Assembly: GCA_905221605.1 (NCBI GenBank)
Contig: CAJNDS010002303.1
Location: 460,042 to 508,189, forward strand
Direction: 5' to 3'
Length of the DNA: 48,148 nucleotides
Origin: Symbiodinium natans
Taxonomy: Eukaryota > Sar > Dinophyceae > Suessiales > Symbiodiniaceae
The notes beneath the pieces are model-generated. The model ran no database searches and had not been told where the DNA came from. It saw only the letters and a program-made list of their open reading frames with translations. Shown here one piece after another: positions 9,492-18,805 of the stretch (the first letter of the stretch is position 1; every line of letters starts with the position of its first letter). Both the position numbers and the translations under genes were made by a program.

Positions 9492-9615
9492 GGGTTAGGG
9501 TTTAGGGTTTAGGGTTTGGGGTTTTGGGTTTGGGGTTTGGGGTTTGGGGTTTAGGGTTTGGGGTTTGGAGTTTAGGGTTTAGGGTTTGGGGTTTAGGGTT
9601 CAGGGTTTAGGGCTT
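9492..9615 (+). repeat. TTTAGGG/TTTGGGG tract
   Basis: Alternating units of the two variants. Confidence 0.93.
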
Positions 9616-9702
9616 GTTTCAGTGGGCTTGCAGGCTTGTGGGCCAATTTTACCCGAAAGCTCGCCTAAACCCCCAAACCTGGGGAGGGCACTGCTGCCCA
9701 TA

Positions 9703-9974
9703 CCCTAAACCCTAAACCCTAAACCCTAAACCCTAAACCCTAAACCCTAAACCCTAAACCCTAAACCCTAAACCCTAAACCCTAAACCCTAAACCCTAAA
9801 CCATAAACCCTAAACCCTAAACCCTAAACCCTGAACCCTGAACCCTAAACCCTAAACCCTAAACCCTAAACCCTAAACCCTGAGGGTCTAGGGTCTAGGG
9901 TCTAGGGTCTAGGGTTTAGGGTTTTTTAGGGTTTAGGGTTTAGGGTTTAGGGTTTAGGGTTTAAGGTTTAGGGA
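9703..9974. repeat. Back-to-back telomere-like tracts (CCCTAAA then TTTAGGG)
   Basis: About 26 CCCTAAA-type units run to 9884, where polarity reverses to TCTAGGG and then TTTAGGG units until 9974. The order C-strand then G-strand is the opposite of a head-to-head chromosome-end fusion. Confidence 0.95.
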
Positions 9975-9984
9975 CAACCCCTAC

Positions 9985-10041
9985 GTGGCCCCGTTGGCGA
10001 CGCGTTTTAACTATGCAGCTGTTAACTGCCGCACCTGCTGA
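9985..10041 (+). CDS. Short coding-like fragment with stop
   Basis: 18 codons (VAPLATRFNYAAVNCRTC) then TGA, immediately after a telomere tract. Unrecognised. Confidence 0.2.
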   Translation: MAPLATRFNYAAVNCRTC

Positions 10042-10690
10042 CGTGTTTTACGCTCTGGGCCCCTGGCTAAGATTCCTGGACTTGGGGGTACAGCCCTATT
10101 TCCTAAAAGAGAATAGGTGGGGGGTGGGGCTGCTAAGCTATGCAAGCGCGCGATAGGGAGTGCGCCCCGCGCGTACGGTGATTCGAACCCTAAGCCCTAA
10201 GCACTGAACCCCCTAGACCCTTTGATGCAGGGGAACTCTGGGGATCCAGTTTAGGGTTTTTGGTTGAGGGTTTTCATGGGGGCCTCAGGTTCAGGGTTTA
10301 AGATTTTAGGGCTTAGGGTTTTATGGCTTCAGGGTTTAAGGCATAGGGTTTGATGGTATAGACTGTCTTCCAGGGCTCAGGGTTGAGGGCGTTAGTATTC
10401 CTCTGGGGCTTGGGCTCCATCGAGTTTAGAGTTGCAGGGTTGAAGGGTTCCATGGCGTGCTGTTCACAGGTCCTCATCGGCAATTCGTAGGTTTGGTGGG
10501 CCTACGTCCGATAAAGATGTAAGCTTAGGCCCGAATCCTAAACTTTGGAACTCTAGGTTCTAAGCCTAAGCATCCTAAGCTCTATGAACCCTCTAAGCCC
10601 TCTAAGCCCTCTAAGCCCTATGAACCCTATAAACAATATAAACCCGATACACCCCACCCTTTAACTCTAAACCCTGAACATTAAACCTGG
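10042..10690. other. Unique DNA with degenerate G- and C-rich repeat, no gene seen
   Basis: Weak TTTAGGG-like DNA at about 10250-10345 and CTAAGCCCT/GAACCCTATAAA-like units at about 10585-10670. A short T-arm-like string near 10180 lacks the rest of a tRNA. Confidence 0.6.
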
Positions 10691-11165
10691 AACCCTCAAC
10701 CGCAAGAAAACAGTACCGTGTATGTTGTACTGTATTCGACGAGCAGATGATCTTATATGGTCTTTCATCATATTGTAATTCATTATGCTGTTTGTTGCAT
10801 ATCCCGTTTAGCGCATTTTGCAACATGGGTTACTAAATGACACACAGTAAATAATGCTACACTTCACAAGCTGTACATATTACGTAATAATCGATGTTAT
10901 ATATATGTACATATACAGATACGGCATATAATATGTATGTCTAACATTGTGTGAGACATTTTCATGTGCATTTCCCATATTATAGGGCAAGATATGATAC
11001 GCGCTATATAGCTGCAATGAAAATTTCCATTGTCTACAATACATATTATTCATGTTTTCTGAAATGTTATTTGCTTTTTAGAATATGTATGATATGTGGT
11101 GGTACATGATCTATGATGTATGACATCTGACAGTGTCGATTCTAAATCTCTTTTTTAAGAAGTTG
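10691..11165. other. AT-rich island, no gene seen
   Basis: About 475 bp of AT-rich DNA with TATATA and ATGTAC stretches and no telomere-like units, in sharp contrast to its surroundings. I find no long open frame. It could be an insertion of different origin, including organellar DNA, but I cannot identify it. Confidence 0.5.
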
Positions 11166-11186
11166 TAGGCGTTGCTGCAAAGACAT

Positions 11187-11221
11187 CTCTCTCTCTCTCT
11201 CTCTCTCTCTCTTGCTCTCTT
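11187..11221 (+). repeat. CT microsatellite
   Basis: About 15 CT units. Confidence 0.95.
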
Positions 11222-11369
11222 CCAGCCTCTACAGCCCTGCAAGAAAGCTTACAGAAATGGCAGTACAAGATTATTGTTCACTATTAACCAGGTACCTGAG
11301 TACGGTTTTTGCCGCACACGACCCTGCAACAGACTCTCAGACATCCTCAGACCAAGCGCCTGAAAGGAC

Positions 11370-12660
11370 GTAGCTATGCCGTACAGCTGGTCGCGCTGCC
11401 CAAGGCAACAAATAGTTATGGAGACGGCTGCAGGGAAAAACATTACAAAGGTACTGTTTACAAAGTACCTTTTTCAAGCACGCAACCCCGCAACGGAATC
11501 CTCAGACCACGCGTGACTTCAGGCAACTTAACAATCACCACGCCTTTTCTTCAAAAGCTCTTTGACGGGACGTCCCAGAGTTTCCTGCGTGGCTGCGTAC
11601 AAACTCCATCTTCTCAAAGATTACTGCGTGGCAGCCGATCTTGATCCACAGGCCCACATAGGCATGTCTCCCATGCCCTAAAGGTCCGCAGTACTCCTTG
11701 GTGAGCTGGAAAGCTTTGACATTCATCACGATGATTTTCAAGCGTAGCCGACTGGTGTTGTTGTTAAGTTTGCAACAACGCGCTCCTAAGGAAGAGGCTG
11801 CGCCGCTGGACGACAGCTCGATACACACTGCCACAAGGACCGCCTTCATGTGTTAGAGGAAGCGTCTCAGTGGCAGCAGACATCAGCATGCTGGAAACAG
11901 CCATCGACATCCCACATCGAGGAATCACACTCCACGACATAGGCCAGTACAGGGCTGTGCTGATTACGCAGCAGGAGTGGGCGGTTTCAAAGGGCTTGGT
12001 GGTCATCAATGAGAGATTGGACCCAAAGGCGTTCCGCGTGCCGTCCTCGTGCGTGAAGCTGCGCTTCCAGCCAGACCAAAATGTGCCGTGGCCGTGGAGG
12101 TGTGCGGCGTGTCGAAGGACTTCATTTGCGTGCGGGCGCGCTTTCGAGTGATGCTTGGATGCGAGCAACTATATACGCAAATAAAGCTGCGTGGATATTG
12201 AATATTTTAATCTTCTGTATAGATGTTGCTTCCCTACTACTCGGGAAAAGACTTTCTGCGCCGGTAATGGGAGTACAAGGGCCGCTACTTCGCGTGCTGA
12301 TCGCCAAGGACAAAGATGGTCAGGCGCGTCGCGCGCAGATGGTTGGCGACGATTTTTGTAGCCTTGGCCAAGACGCCGGTGTGTCGGCTTGGGGCTCTGT
12401 ATGTGTGTGTGTGTGTGTCTCTGACTGTCGCACTGCTTTGTGATGCTTGCCCACGAAGCGAAGGTCAGGATCGGTCAGGACGCCGGCAACTTGCGGGCCC
12501 GTGGCAAGAGGCCGACCCGCGCCCACCAAACCTCACCCCAGTGGACGACAATGGAGTACACGCGCATCCAGACGGTGCTTGACGACCTTGGCCAACCTCA
12601 GCACACGCGAGCCGAAGTCCGACGTGTAGTTGAGTGTGTCAAGAGCAGAAAAAACCTTAA
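11370..12660 (+). pseudogene. Decayed coding region, unrecognised
   Basis: Several protein-like stretches in shifting plus-strand frames: DVPEFPAWLRTNSIFSKI and CPKGPQYSLVSWKALTF (11560-11740); ETAIDIPHRGITLHDIGQYR and ERLDPKAFRVPSSCVKLRF (11870-12075); VCGVSKDFICVRARFRVMLG ending at a TGA near 12202; YYSGKDFLRR then a stop then WEYKGRYF (12230-12290); TMEYTRIQTVLDDLGQPQ (12550-12605). Frameshifts and stops separate them. A minus-strand frame at 11535-11849 also looks fair, so part of this may run the other way. I do not recognise the family; an old mobile-element or gene copy is possible. Confidence 0.4.
12401..12419 (+). repeat. TG microsatellite
   Basis: About nine TG units inside the decayed coding region. 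Confidence 0.9.
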
Positions 12661-12714
12661 ACCTTAAAAGCCTTAAACGCCTCAAAACTTAAGTTTTCAC
12701 ATCCTCGGCTGCTC

Positions 12715-12984
12715 ATGTCGCTGACAGAGGCAGAGACAAGGAATCTGAAGGCCCTGCTTTAGAAGCTTTGCCGATGCCAAACCCGCGAGTTGGGGGAACC
12801 TCAATTGGACTCACCTGACGAACAAGATCTTCTGAACAACGCATCAAGCAAGTGAATGGAGTCAATGAACGACGAGGGCAAGAACAAGCTAAAGGCGTCA
12901 CCTGAGGCTGCGGAGAAAGAAGGCGAAGAAAACGGCTATGGATTGGGTGCGGTCGGGGCAAAAGTTTGGTTTAGCAAATACTAG
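12715..12984 (+). pseudogene. Coding relic with two in-frame stops
   Basis: A single frame from the ATG at 12715 to the TAG at 12982 reads like an acidic, polar protein (MSLTEAETRNLKALL; LGEPQLDSPDEQDLLNNASS; NDEGKNKLKASPEAAEKEGE; GAVGAKVWFSKY). It is interrupted by a TAG at 12760 and a TGA at 12853. Elsewhere TAA also breaks coding-like frames, so decay explains this better than a changed genetic code. Unrecognised; possibly the tail of the region upstream. Confidence 0.45.
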
Positions 12985-13138
12985 GGTTTGAGCTAGCAAG
13001 TAGTGCACTTCCCATATCATTCGAACTCACTTCACGTTTCTGAACAGAATAAAGCCTGAAACCCTCCAACCCTGAATCCTAAACTCAACCCCCAAGGAAA
13101 CCCCAGACCCTAGAAGCTAGAATTCAGAACCCCACAAG

Positions 13139-13240
13139 CATCCTGATCAGGCGATGACCTTTCTCGGTGAGGCGATAACTTTCCTCTACCGTGCCATCGA
13201 CTCCCCCGCCCGGGCCCTCGGAACAAATGGGGGTTTCCTA
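13139..13240 (+). CDS. Coding-like fragment
   Basis: 34 open codons: HPDQAMTFLGEAITFLYRAI then DSPARALGTNGGFL, where it runs into a family F element. Hydrophobic and protein-like, unrecognised. Confidence 0.32.
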
Positions 13241-13330
13241 AATTCGGGGGTATCTTGTTGGAGACCTTCTTTTCAGGGATCCTTCTATTTGGGGGGGGGA
13301 TATTTAGGGGTCCCCCTGCTTTCATAAACC
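13218..13330 (-). mobile_element. Family F small element
   Basis: GGGGGTTTCCTAAATT, GGGGGTATCTTGTTGG, AGGGATCCTTCTATTTGG and GGGGTCCCCCTGCTTTC align in order with the reverse complement of 37793-37905. About 110 bp, non-coding. Confidence 0.6.
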
Positions 13331-13369
13331 CCCAAATGGGGTTGGTTTGAGGGTCAGGATTCAAGATCT

Positions 13370-13740
13370 CGGGTTTAGGGTTTTTCTTTCGTGTTTATGG
13401 GCTTATAGGGTTGGGGCAGATAGGGCTTCAGGGGGTTGAGGTAGTTGAGGGTTTGGGAGATTCAGGGTTGAGGGTTTATGGTTTAGGGTTCAGGGTTTAG
13501 GGTTGAGGGGTTAGAGCGCTTGGTGTTCAACTTCAAGTAAACCCTAGGCCCTAAACCGAACCCCAAAGATCTGGAATCCGCACGATGCTTCTCCCATCGC
13601 GTTCTAACGGACAGGTTAGGATTTAGGGCTTAGAGCTAGGGTTCTTGGAGTTTAGGATTTAGGGGGCCCCCTGCATGGTGCTTGAAGGATTGGGCAAGGT
13701 GCACGCATGACACCGCGAGGCTCAGGGGCATTCGTAGGGC
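13370..13740 (+). other. Degenerate TTTAGGG DNA with unique spacer
   Basis: Scattered TTTAGGG, TTGAGGG and TTCAGGG units to about 13510, then unique DNA. No gene seen. Confidence 0.7.
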
Positions 13741-14060
13741 CTAAATCCTGAACCTTGAACCCCTATCCCTAAACCCAAACCTTGAACCCGAAAACCCAGA
13801 CCGTAAGCCCTAAGCCCCAAACCCCAAACCCCACACCCCAAACCCCAAACCTTAAGCCCTAAACCCTAAGCCCTAAGCCCTAAGCCCTAAGCCCTAAGCC
13901 CTAATCCCTAAGCCCTAAGCCCTAAGCCCTAAGCCCTAAGCCCTAAGCCCTAAGCCCTAAGCCCTAAGCCCTAAGCCCTAAGCCCTAAGCCCTAAGCCCT
14001 AAGCCCTAAGCCCTAAACCCTAAGCCCTAAGCCCTAAGCCCTAAGCCCTAAACCTGCCCC
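13741..14060 (-). repeat. CCCTAAG variant array
   Basis: Degenerate CCCTAAA/CCCCAAA units lead into about 27 CCCTAAG units (13855-14050), the same variant as at 4042. Confidence 0.96.
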
Positions 14061-14090
14061 CTCAAGCCCTAAGATCTCAGGCCCCCCCAA

Positions 14091-14189
14091 GCCGTGGGCT
14101 GCGAATGCCAGGAGCGCCGCTGCCCCGAGAGCTCGCCGGCCGGGTGCGCGATGAGCGTTGCTGGCGTTATAACGCTGCTCGGGCGGCAC
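14091..14189 (+). CDS. Cysteine-containing coding-like fragment
   Basis: 33 open codons with four cysteines: AVGCECQERRCPESSPAGCA then MSVAGVITLLGRH. It stops being open at a family B element. Unrecognised. Confidence 0.3.
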
Positions 14190-14190
14190 C

Positions 14191-14288
14191 TAATACAGGG
14201 GTCGGAAAAAGTTCTAGTAGTATTCCTTGTGGTCCCTTTATAAATATACTACAAGAACCCCCAAAACCCTATTTTCATTGTTAAGGCC
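14191..14288 (+). mobile_element. Family B small element
   Basis: ACAGGGGTCGGAAAAAGTT, GTAGTATTCCTTGTGGTCCC, TATAAATATACTA and CCCCCAAAACCCTAT, in the same order as in the copy at 47071 and in reverse at 4421. Confidence 0.65.
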
Positions 14289-14439
14289 TCTATACTAGGA
14301 CTTCTTAGGGTTTAGGCTTTAGGGTTTGGGGTTCAGGGTGGCGACATGTTTTGATTCCCTGCTTGTGTTGACATAAGGCTAAGAGGGTTTAGGAGGCTTT
14401 GGGAGGGCTTGTGACGTTTAAGTTCGTCAGTGTGAAGCA

Positions 14440-14512
14440 CCCTAAACCCTTAACCCTAAACACTAAACCCTAAACCCTAAACTTGAAACCCTAAGCCCGA
14501 AAGCCCTAAGCC
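14440..14512 (-). repeat. CCCTAAA tract
   Basis: Short degenerate tract. Confidence 0.9.
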
Positions 14513-14610
14513 CCGCTCCAAAGCACATAGTGTACTCAAATTTCTTTGGTAGCGAGGCTCTTGGTGGCTCCACGAAGCGAACCGCTTGAGGGCTTCTCTT
14601 CTCCAACTCC

Positions 14611-14727
14611 TTTTTTTTTTTTTTTTCTCTCTCTCTCTCTCTCTCTCTTCTCTCTTCCTCTCTTCGTCTCTCTCTCTCTCTCACACTCTCTCTGCCTCTC
14701 TCTGTATCTCTCTCTCCCCCCCCTATT
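14611..14727 (+). repeat. Poly-T, CT-rich microsatellite and C run
   Basis: About 17 T, then about 85 bp of CT/TCTC, then C. Open frames through it on both strands are low-complexity artefacts. Confidence 0.95.
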
Positions 14728-14827
14728 TTTCCTCTGTGTAGCTTTATCACTAGCTGTTTGTGTAGAGCGTGGAAGCAACTCAATGTAAAGCAAGGCAAGC
14801 CAAGGTAGGTATGTACGGGATTTTAAG

Positions 14828-14932
14828 AGTTTTAGGGTTTAGGGTTTCGTGGCTTTAGGGTTTTTAGGGTTTAGGGTTTTAGGGTTTTTAGGGTTTTAGG
14901 GTTTTTAGGGTTTTAGGGTTAGGGGTTCAGGG
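14828..14932 (+). repeat. TTTAGGG / TTTTAGGG tract
   Basis: Mostly GGGTTTTTA and GGGTTTTA units with one or two extra T. Confidence 0.92.
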
Positions 14933-14952
14933 CTCTAACCCTTTAACCCCTA

Positions 14953-15204
14953 AGTGTCGAATCCTTGAAGGTGCGCCCTGAGCCCAGCACCCTGAGCTTT
15001 TGGCAAAGGTCCTTTTCCTGGGTGAGGACTTCTTAGGGTTTTAGGCTTTAGGGTGTTAGGGTTTAGGGTTTAGGGTTTTAGGGTTTAGGGTTTAGGGTGT
15101 AGGGTTGAGGGTTTATGGTGTTAAACAAGGTCCCTTTCCTGGGTGAGCTCCTTCATCGCCCTTGCTGCCAATGCTTGTGGCAAGGCCAACGGCTGTTGTT
15201 TTTT
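14953..15204 (+). pseudogene. Reading frame split by a telomere-repeat insertion (or carrying a repeat-derived intron)
   Basis: The left part reads SVESLKVRPEPSTLSFWQRS and enters the motif AAGGTCCTTTTCCTGGGTGAG (15006-15026). After about 100 bp of telomere-like DNA the motif returns with one change (15127-15147). Joining at the motif gives FSWVSSFIALAANACGKANG with no stop, over 50 codons in total. The motif contains AAG|GT in both copies, so a GT-AG intron of 121 bp would give the same join. Unrecognised product. Confidence 0.42.
15027..15126 (+). repeat. TTTAGGG insertion flanked by 21-bp direct repeats
   Basis: TTTAGGG/TTTTAGGG units bounded by 21-bp copies with 20 identities (15006-15026 and 15127-15147). 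The first 30 bp (GGACTTCTTAGGGTTTTAGG) also resemble 14297-14325. Confidence 0.8.
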
Positions 15205-15757
15205 GTTTTTTTCGTTGGGGGTCGGGGGAGGGGGGGCGGGGCTTAAAAAAACCTGCAACAAATTTCCAAAAGCCTGTAAACCCTGAACCCCAAACCCCGA
15301 AGACCCCTGTGGGTATTAGTAAGGTTCGCCTTTTTTCTACGCAACCTCAAGCAACCCTAAGTATCTCGAAGCAACCTAAAGAGCCCTCAGCAACCCTGAA
15401 CAATTCCCAATTCTCAGTTGGGGTTGAGGGGTTTAGTGGTTGGGTGTTGGGGTTTGGGGTCTTGGAGTTCAGGGCATAGGGTTTTCAAGCTTACGGAAGG
15501 GTCTTTGCACGTTTTTTCAAGGCCTTTGAGGGCTGCCGAGGGTGCGTTCACTGCAGAGGGCTTAGGCCTCTAGAGCCTCCTTAGGAATGATGCCGGGTTT
15601 TTGGTTTATGTGGTCTAGGGTGGTTTAGGGTTTAGGGTTTGGGGTTTGGGGTTTAGGGTTCAACGAATGGAGCTTAGGGTCTCGGAATTTGAGGCAGTGT
15701 TTGGGTGGCCCCCCCCGCACTACTGGGGTGCCTAATAAATGCCCTCATAGCATCATA
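15205..15757. other. Unique DNA with degenerate repeats
   Basis: Low-complexity G-rich and A-rich DNA to about 15260, degenerate CAACCCT/GAAGCAACC units at 15340-15410, and a TTTAGGG/TTTGGGG patch at 15603-15662. The plus frame 15162-15479 is partly a continuation of the preceding fragment and then repeat translation. Confidence 0.6.
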
Positions 15758-15975
15758 ACCTAAACCCTAAGCCCTAAGCCTTAAACCCTCAACCCTCAAC
15801 CTTAAACCCTAAACCCTAAACCGTAAACCCTAAACCCTAAACCCTAAACCCTAAACCCTAAACCCTAGACCCTAGACCCTAGACCCTGGACCCTAGACCC
15901 TAAACCCTAAACCCTAAACCCTAACCCTAAACCCTAAACCCTAAGCCCGAAGCCCGAAGCCCTGAACCCTTAGTC
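15758..15975 (-). repeat. CCCTAAA tract with a CCCTAGA cluster
   Basis: About 30 units; CCCTAGA variants clustered at 15861-15902. Confidence 0.96.
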
Positions 15976-16059
15976 CCAACCCCTTCTCTAAGAGTGAAGC
16001 CTGAGCCTTACAGGGTCTACACGTCTACCTGCTTGGCAAGCATACTAAACGGTTGAGAC

Positions 16060-16366
16060 CCCAGCCCTATGAAAAACCCTCCGCGAAACCCCCAGACCCT
16101 AAACCCTAAGCCCCAAACCCTAAACCCCAAGGAAGGCTCCGTGCCCTGAAGCCTGAAGCCCCAACCTTCACTGAACCCCTGACGCTTTTGGGTTGCTAGG
16201 GTATAAGCCCCATAAACCCCACAAGCCCTGTGAACCCTGTAGCCCCTTTGAACCCTAGAATCCCTAAAAAGCCTATACACGCTGTAAACCCTATGAACCC
16301 TAAATCCTAACCCTTAACCCTAAGCCCTAAACCCTAAACCCCAAACCCCAAACCCTAAACCCTATG
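16060..16366 (-). repeat. Degenerate CCCTATAAA/CCCTAAA region
   Basis: Long-period variants such as GAACCCTGTAGCCC and AACCCTATGAACCC, then CCCTAAA at 16322-16366. It resembles 46728-46870 in the other polarity. Confidence 0.8.
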
Positions 16367-16383
16367 CCTTAACGTTCTACTGA

Positions 16384-16476
16384 CAAGAGGCCGTCAACAT
16401 CGACGCCCTCTGCGCCGGCGACTTCCTAGCGCTGAGACGCGTCTGCCATCGGGTTCGGCTAAGGGGCGTCACCTTG
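16384..16476 (+). CDS. Coding-like fragment adjoining a hairpin element
   Basis: 31 open codons: QEAVNIDALCAGDFLALRRV then CHRVRLRGVTL, reaching into the first bases of the family A element at 16472. Strongly protein-like, unrecognised. The element may have inserted into this exon. Confidence 0.37.
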
Positions 16477-16613
16477 GAGGATCATGGTACTTCTTAGCCA
16501 GTTCTAACTGTGCTTAGAACTGTACAGAGAACTATGAGGGCACTTAAGGGGCTTATAAGTGGGTGAGAAGTACAGTGAAAATTGGTTAGTAAGTACCATG
16601 AACCTCCAAGTAA
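16472..16613. mobile_element. Family A hairpin element, full copy
   Basis: CCTTGGAGGATCATGGTACT and AACTGTGCTTAGAACTGTAC on the left; GAAAATTGGTTAGTAAGTAC and CATGAACCTCCAAGTA on the right. About 142 bp. Confidence 0.75.
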
Positions 16614-16666
16614 CCCTAAGCTCCAAACCCGGTTCCGTCCTTGTAGGACTCAGGCCATGCGGCTCA

Positions 16667-16772
16667 GGTTTAGGGTTTAGGGTTTAGGGTTTAGGGTTTA
16701 GGGTTTAGGGTTTAGGGTTTAGGGTTTAGGGTTTAGGGTTTAGGGTTTAGGGTTTAGGGTTTAGGGTTTAGG
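16667..16772 (+). repeat. Pure TTTAGGG tract
   Basis: About 15 perfect units. Confidence 0.98.
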
Positions 16773-16779
16773 GCCACCC

Positions 16780-17100
16780 TGACCCCTAAAACCCCTAAAA
16801 GCCCTGAAAGCCCTGAAAGCCCTAAAAGCCCGAAAAACCCTAAAACCCCAAAAGCCCTAAACCTTAAACCCTAACTCGGGATTTAGGGGCTAAGGGTTTA
16901 GGGCTTGTGAGGTTCGGGGCTTCGAGTCTCATCCAAGAAGTTTGGGGCCAGTTTGGGGTTGGGTTTAGGGTTTGCGGTGTCGGGTTTTGGGTTTAGGGAA
17001 CCCTAAATCCCAACCCCCAAAACCCTCAACTCCTAAACCCTAAAACCTAAACTCTAACCCCCAAACCCTGAGCCCTAAAACCCTAAACCCGAAACCAAAG
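16780..17100. repeat. Degenerate mixed-polarity telomere-like DNA
   Basis: CCCTAAAAG/CCCTGAAAG units (16780-16878), G-rich units (16880-17000), then C-rich units to 17100: two polarity changes in 320 bp. Confidence 0.8.
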
Positions 17101-17415
17101 CCCAAGACCGAAAACCCCAATCACTAGATAATACTGGATATAGCAATGATTATGACCCAAATTTGGACATTGCGGTTATGAATAACAATCCGTGCCGCGC
17201 CCGGCGGGTTGCCCCCGCCGCCGTCCCCAAACCTTAAACCCTAAACGCCTAAGCCCTAAGTCACTAAACCACCAAATCCTGAATTTCTGAACCTTTGCCC
17301 GTCAACCCCCGAAGTCTTTAAGTCCTGAGATCCCAAAACCAAACAACAGCAAAAACGCCGTAGAATCCATAAAGCCCGAAAAGACCCTAAACAAACACCC
17401 TTGACCCCTAACATG

Positions 17416-17533
17416 CCCCGCGCCCCCCCGCCCCCGCCCCCGCCCACCCCCCCCGCCCCCGCCCCCGCCCCCGCCCACCCCCCCCCCGCCCCGCCCCCCC
17501 ACGCCACCCCCCCCCCCCCCCCCCCCCCCCGCC
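17416..17533. repeat. C-rich low-complexity block
   Basis: Almost only C with scattered G and A. Frames through it on both strands are not credible proteins. Confidence 0.95.
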
Positions 17534-17703
17534 CCAAATCTGCCAGCAACAGCCCAAAACCCTCAACCCTTGAAGCCTTAAGCCCTGAGCCCGAGAAGCC
17601 TAAAACCCAAAACTCTTAGAAACGCTCAAGCCCTCAAACCCTCAAACCCTCAACCCTTGTCTCCCCCAACCCCAAACCCCAGATCCAAAACCCCAACACT
17701 TGC

Positions 17704-17746
17704 CTGGCAAAATGTTGAAGTTTCATGCCCCACATGTCATGTGAAT
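17704..17746 (-). CDS. Candidate 43-bp exon with a GC donor
   Basis: On the minus strand a strong pyrimidine tract (TTTTTCTCCTTCTGTCTGCAG) precedes an open segment reading SHDMWGMKLQHFAR, followed by the donor CCAG|GCAAGT. GC donors are documented in dinoflagellate introns. Repeat DNA lies on the far side. An alternative plus-strand frame (17657-17842, NVEVSCPTCHVNLQTEGEKA) overlaps, so the strand is not certain. Confidence 0.27.
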
Positions 17747-17879
17747 CTGCAGACAGAAGGAGAAAAAGCATTGAACTTATTGGGTTTTCCAAGCAAGCCT
17801 GAAGGCCCCCGGAGAGGCGGAGAGGCAGAAAAGCCAAAGTGATCCTTATCTGGCTGCATAGGGCCCGAAAACCCCTGCC

Positions 17880-18050
17880 CTAAACCCTAAATCCCTGAGC
17901 CCAGAACCCAAGCCCCAAACCCCCCCCCCCCCCCCCCAAATAGTAGGACACCCTTATCATAAGGACCCCAATGAGGTACACCTAAACCCCATATAAACCT
18001 CAAACCCTAAATCCTACACCCTAAACCCGAAACCCCCAAACCCCCACATC
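17880..18050 (-). repeat. Degenerate CCCTAAA DNA with a poly-C run
   Basis: Poly-C at about 17921-17937 and imperfect CCCTAAA units on either side of a partial family F element. Confidence 0.8.
17938..17990 (+). mobile_element. Family F small element, partial
   Basis: AATAGTAGGACACCCTTATC, ATAAGGACCCCAATGAGGTA and CACCTAA match 37835-37890. Confidence 0.55.
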
Positions 18051-18056
18051 CCTAGG

Positions 18057-18118
18057 ATGGCCAACTTCGCCGAGTTGTCCACGGCAGCGGCGGCCATTCA
18101 ACACGACCGGCTTTCGGG
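18057..18118 (+). CDS. Coding-like fragment with ATG
   Basis: MANFAELSTAAAAIQHDRLS then a glycine run encoded by poly-G. The first 20 residues look like a protein N-terminus; the rest of the frame is repeat translation. Unrecognised. Confidence 0.28.
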
Positions 18119-18129
18119 GGGGGGGGGGG

Positions 18130-18225
18130 GGGGTTTGGGGTTTTGGGGTTTGGGTTTTGGGTTTGGGGCTTGGGGTTTGGGGTTTTGGGGTTTGGGGTTT
18201 GGGGTTTGGGGTTTGGGGTTTGGGG
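18130..18225 (+). repeat. TTTGGGG variant array
   Basis: About 13 TTTGGGG units after a poly-G run. Confidence 0.95.
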
Positions 18226-18237
18226 GTTTTCGAAGGG

Positions 18238-18337
18238 TAATTATATGGGCGCTGAAAAGGGTCCGAAAAGGGTATATAAAGGGGTATATAAGGGGTAAGG
18301 GCCCATACTAAGGGACCATATAACTACCTAAGAGGTT
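18238..18337 (+). mobile_element. Family C small element
   Basis: The right end GCCCATACTAAGGGACCATA then TAACTACCTAAGAGGTTT matches the ends of 31128-31290 and 33641-33766. The left part has GGGTATATAAAGGGGTATAT. Confidence 0.55.
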
Positions 18338-18510
18338 TGGAGTTTTGGGGTTTGGGGTTTTGGGGTTGGGGGTTTGGTGGTTTGGTGGTTTGGGGTTGGG
18401 GGTTTGGGGTTTGGGGTTTTTGGTGTTTGGGGTTTGGTGATTGGTGTTTGGGGCTTGGGTTTTTTGGGTTTGGGGTGTGGGGTTTTGGGCTTAGAGTGTA
18501 GGGTTTTGGG
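18338..18510 (+). repeat. TTTGGGG degenerate tract
   Basis: Irregular TTTGGGG, TTTTGGGG and GGTTTGGTG units. Confidence 0.88.
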
Positions 18511-18805
18511 TTCATGAGGGTTAAGCGTTCGGGATTGGGTTTGGGGTCCCTGGCTTGTTGAGTTTGGGGGCTGGGGAGGATTTTGAGCAGGGCCGGGTCT
18601 CTTTAAGATTTACTTCAGTGTAGTGCCCAGTTCTTGTTTTATTCAGCCACTCATGTATACTACGTACCCTCACCTGAACCCCCTCACCCCCCCACCTTAA
18701 AACAAGATCTATGGAAGCCTCAACCCTACCCCGAAGCCCTGTTAGGGTTTAGGGTTTAGGCTTTAGGGTTTTGGGGAGCCATATAGGGTTTAGGGTTTGG
18801 GGATA

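Noticed and set aside
10165-10195. tRNA-like GGTGATTCGAACCC; also GGGTCGAACCC near 20210
   Set aside because: Only a T-arm-like string; no acceptor, D-arm or anticodon arm could be placed.
14463-14798. Open frames on both strands rich in Arg/Glu or Ser/Leu
   Set aside because: They are translations of a CT microsatellite.
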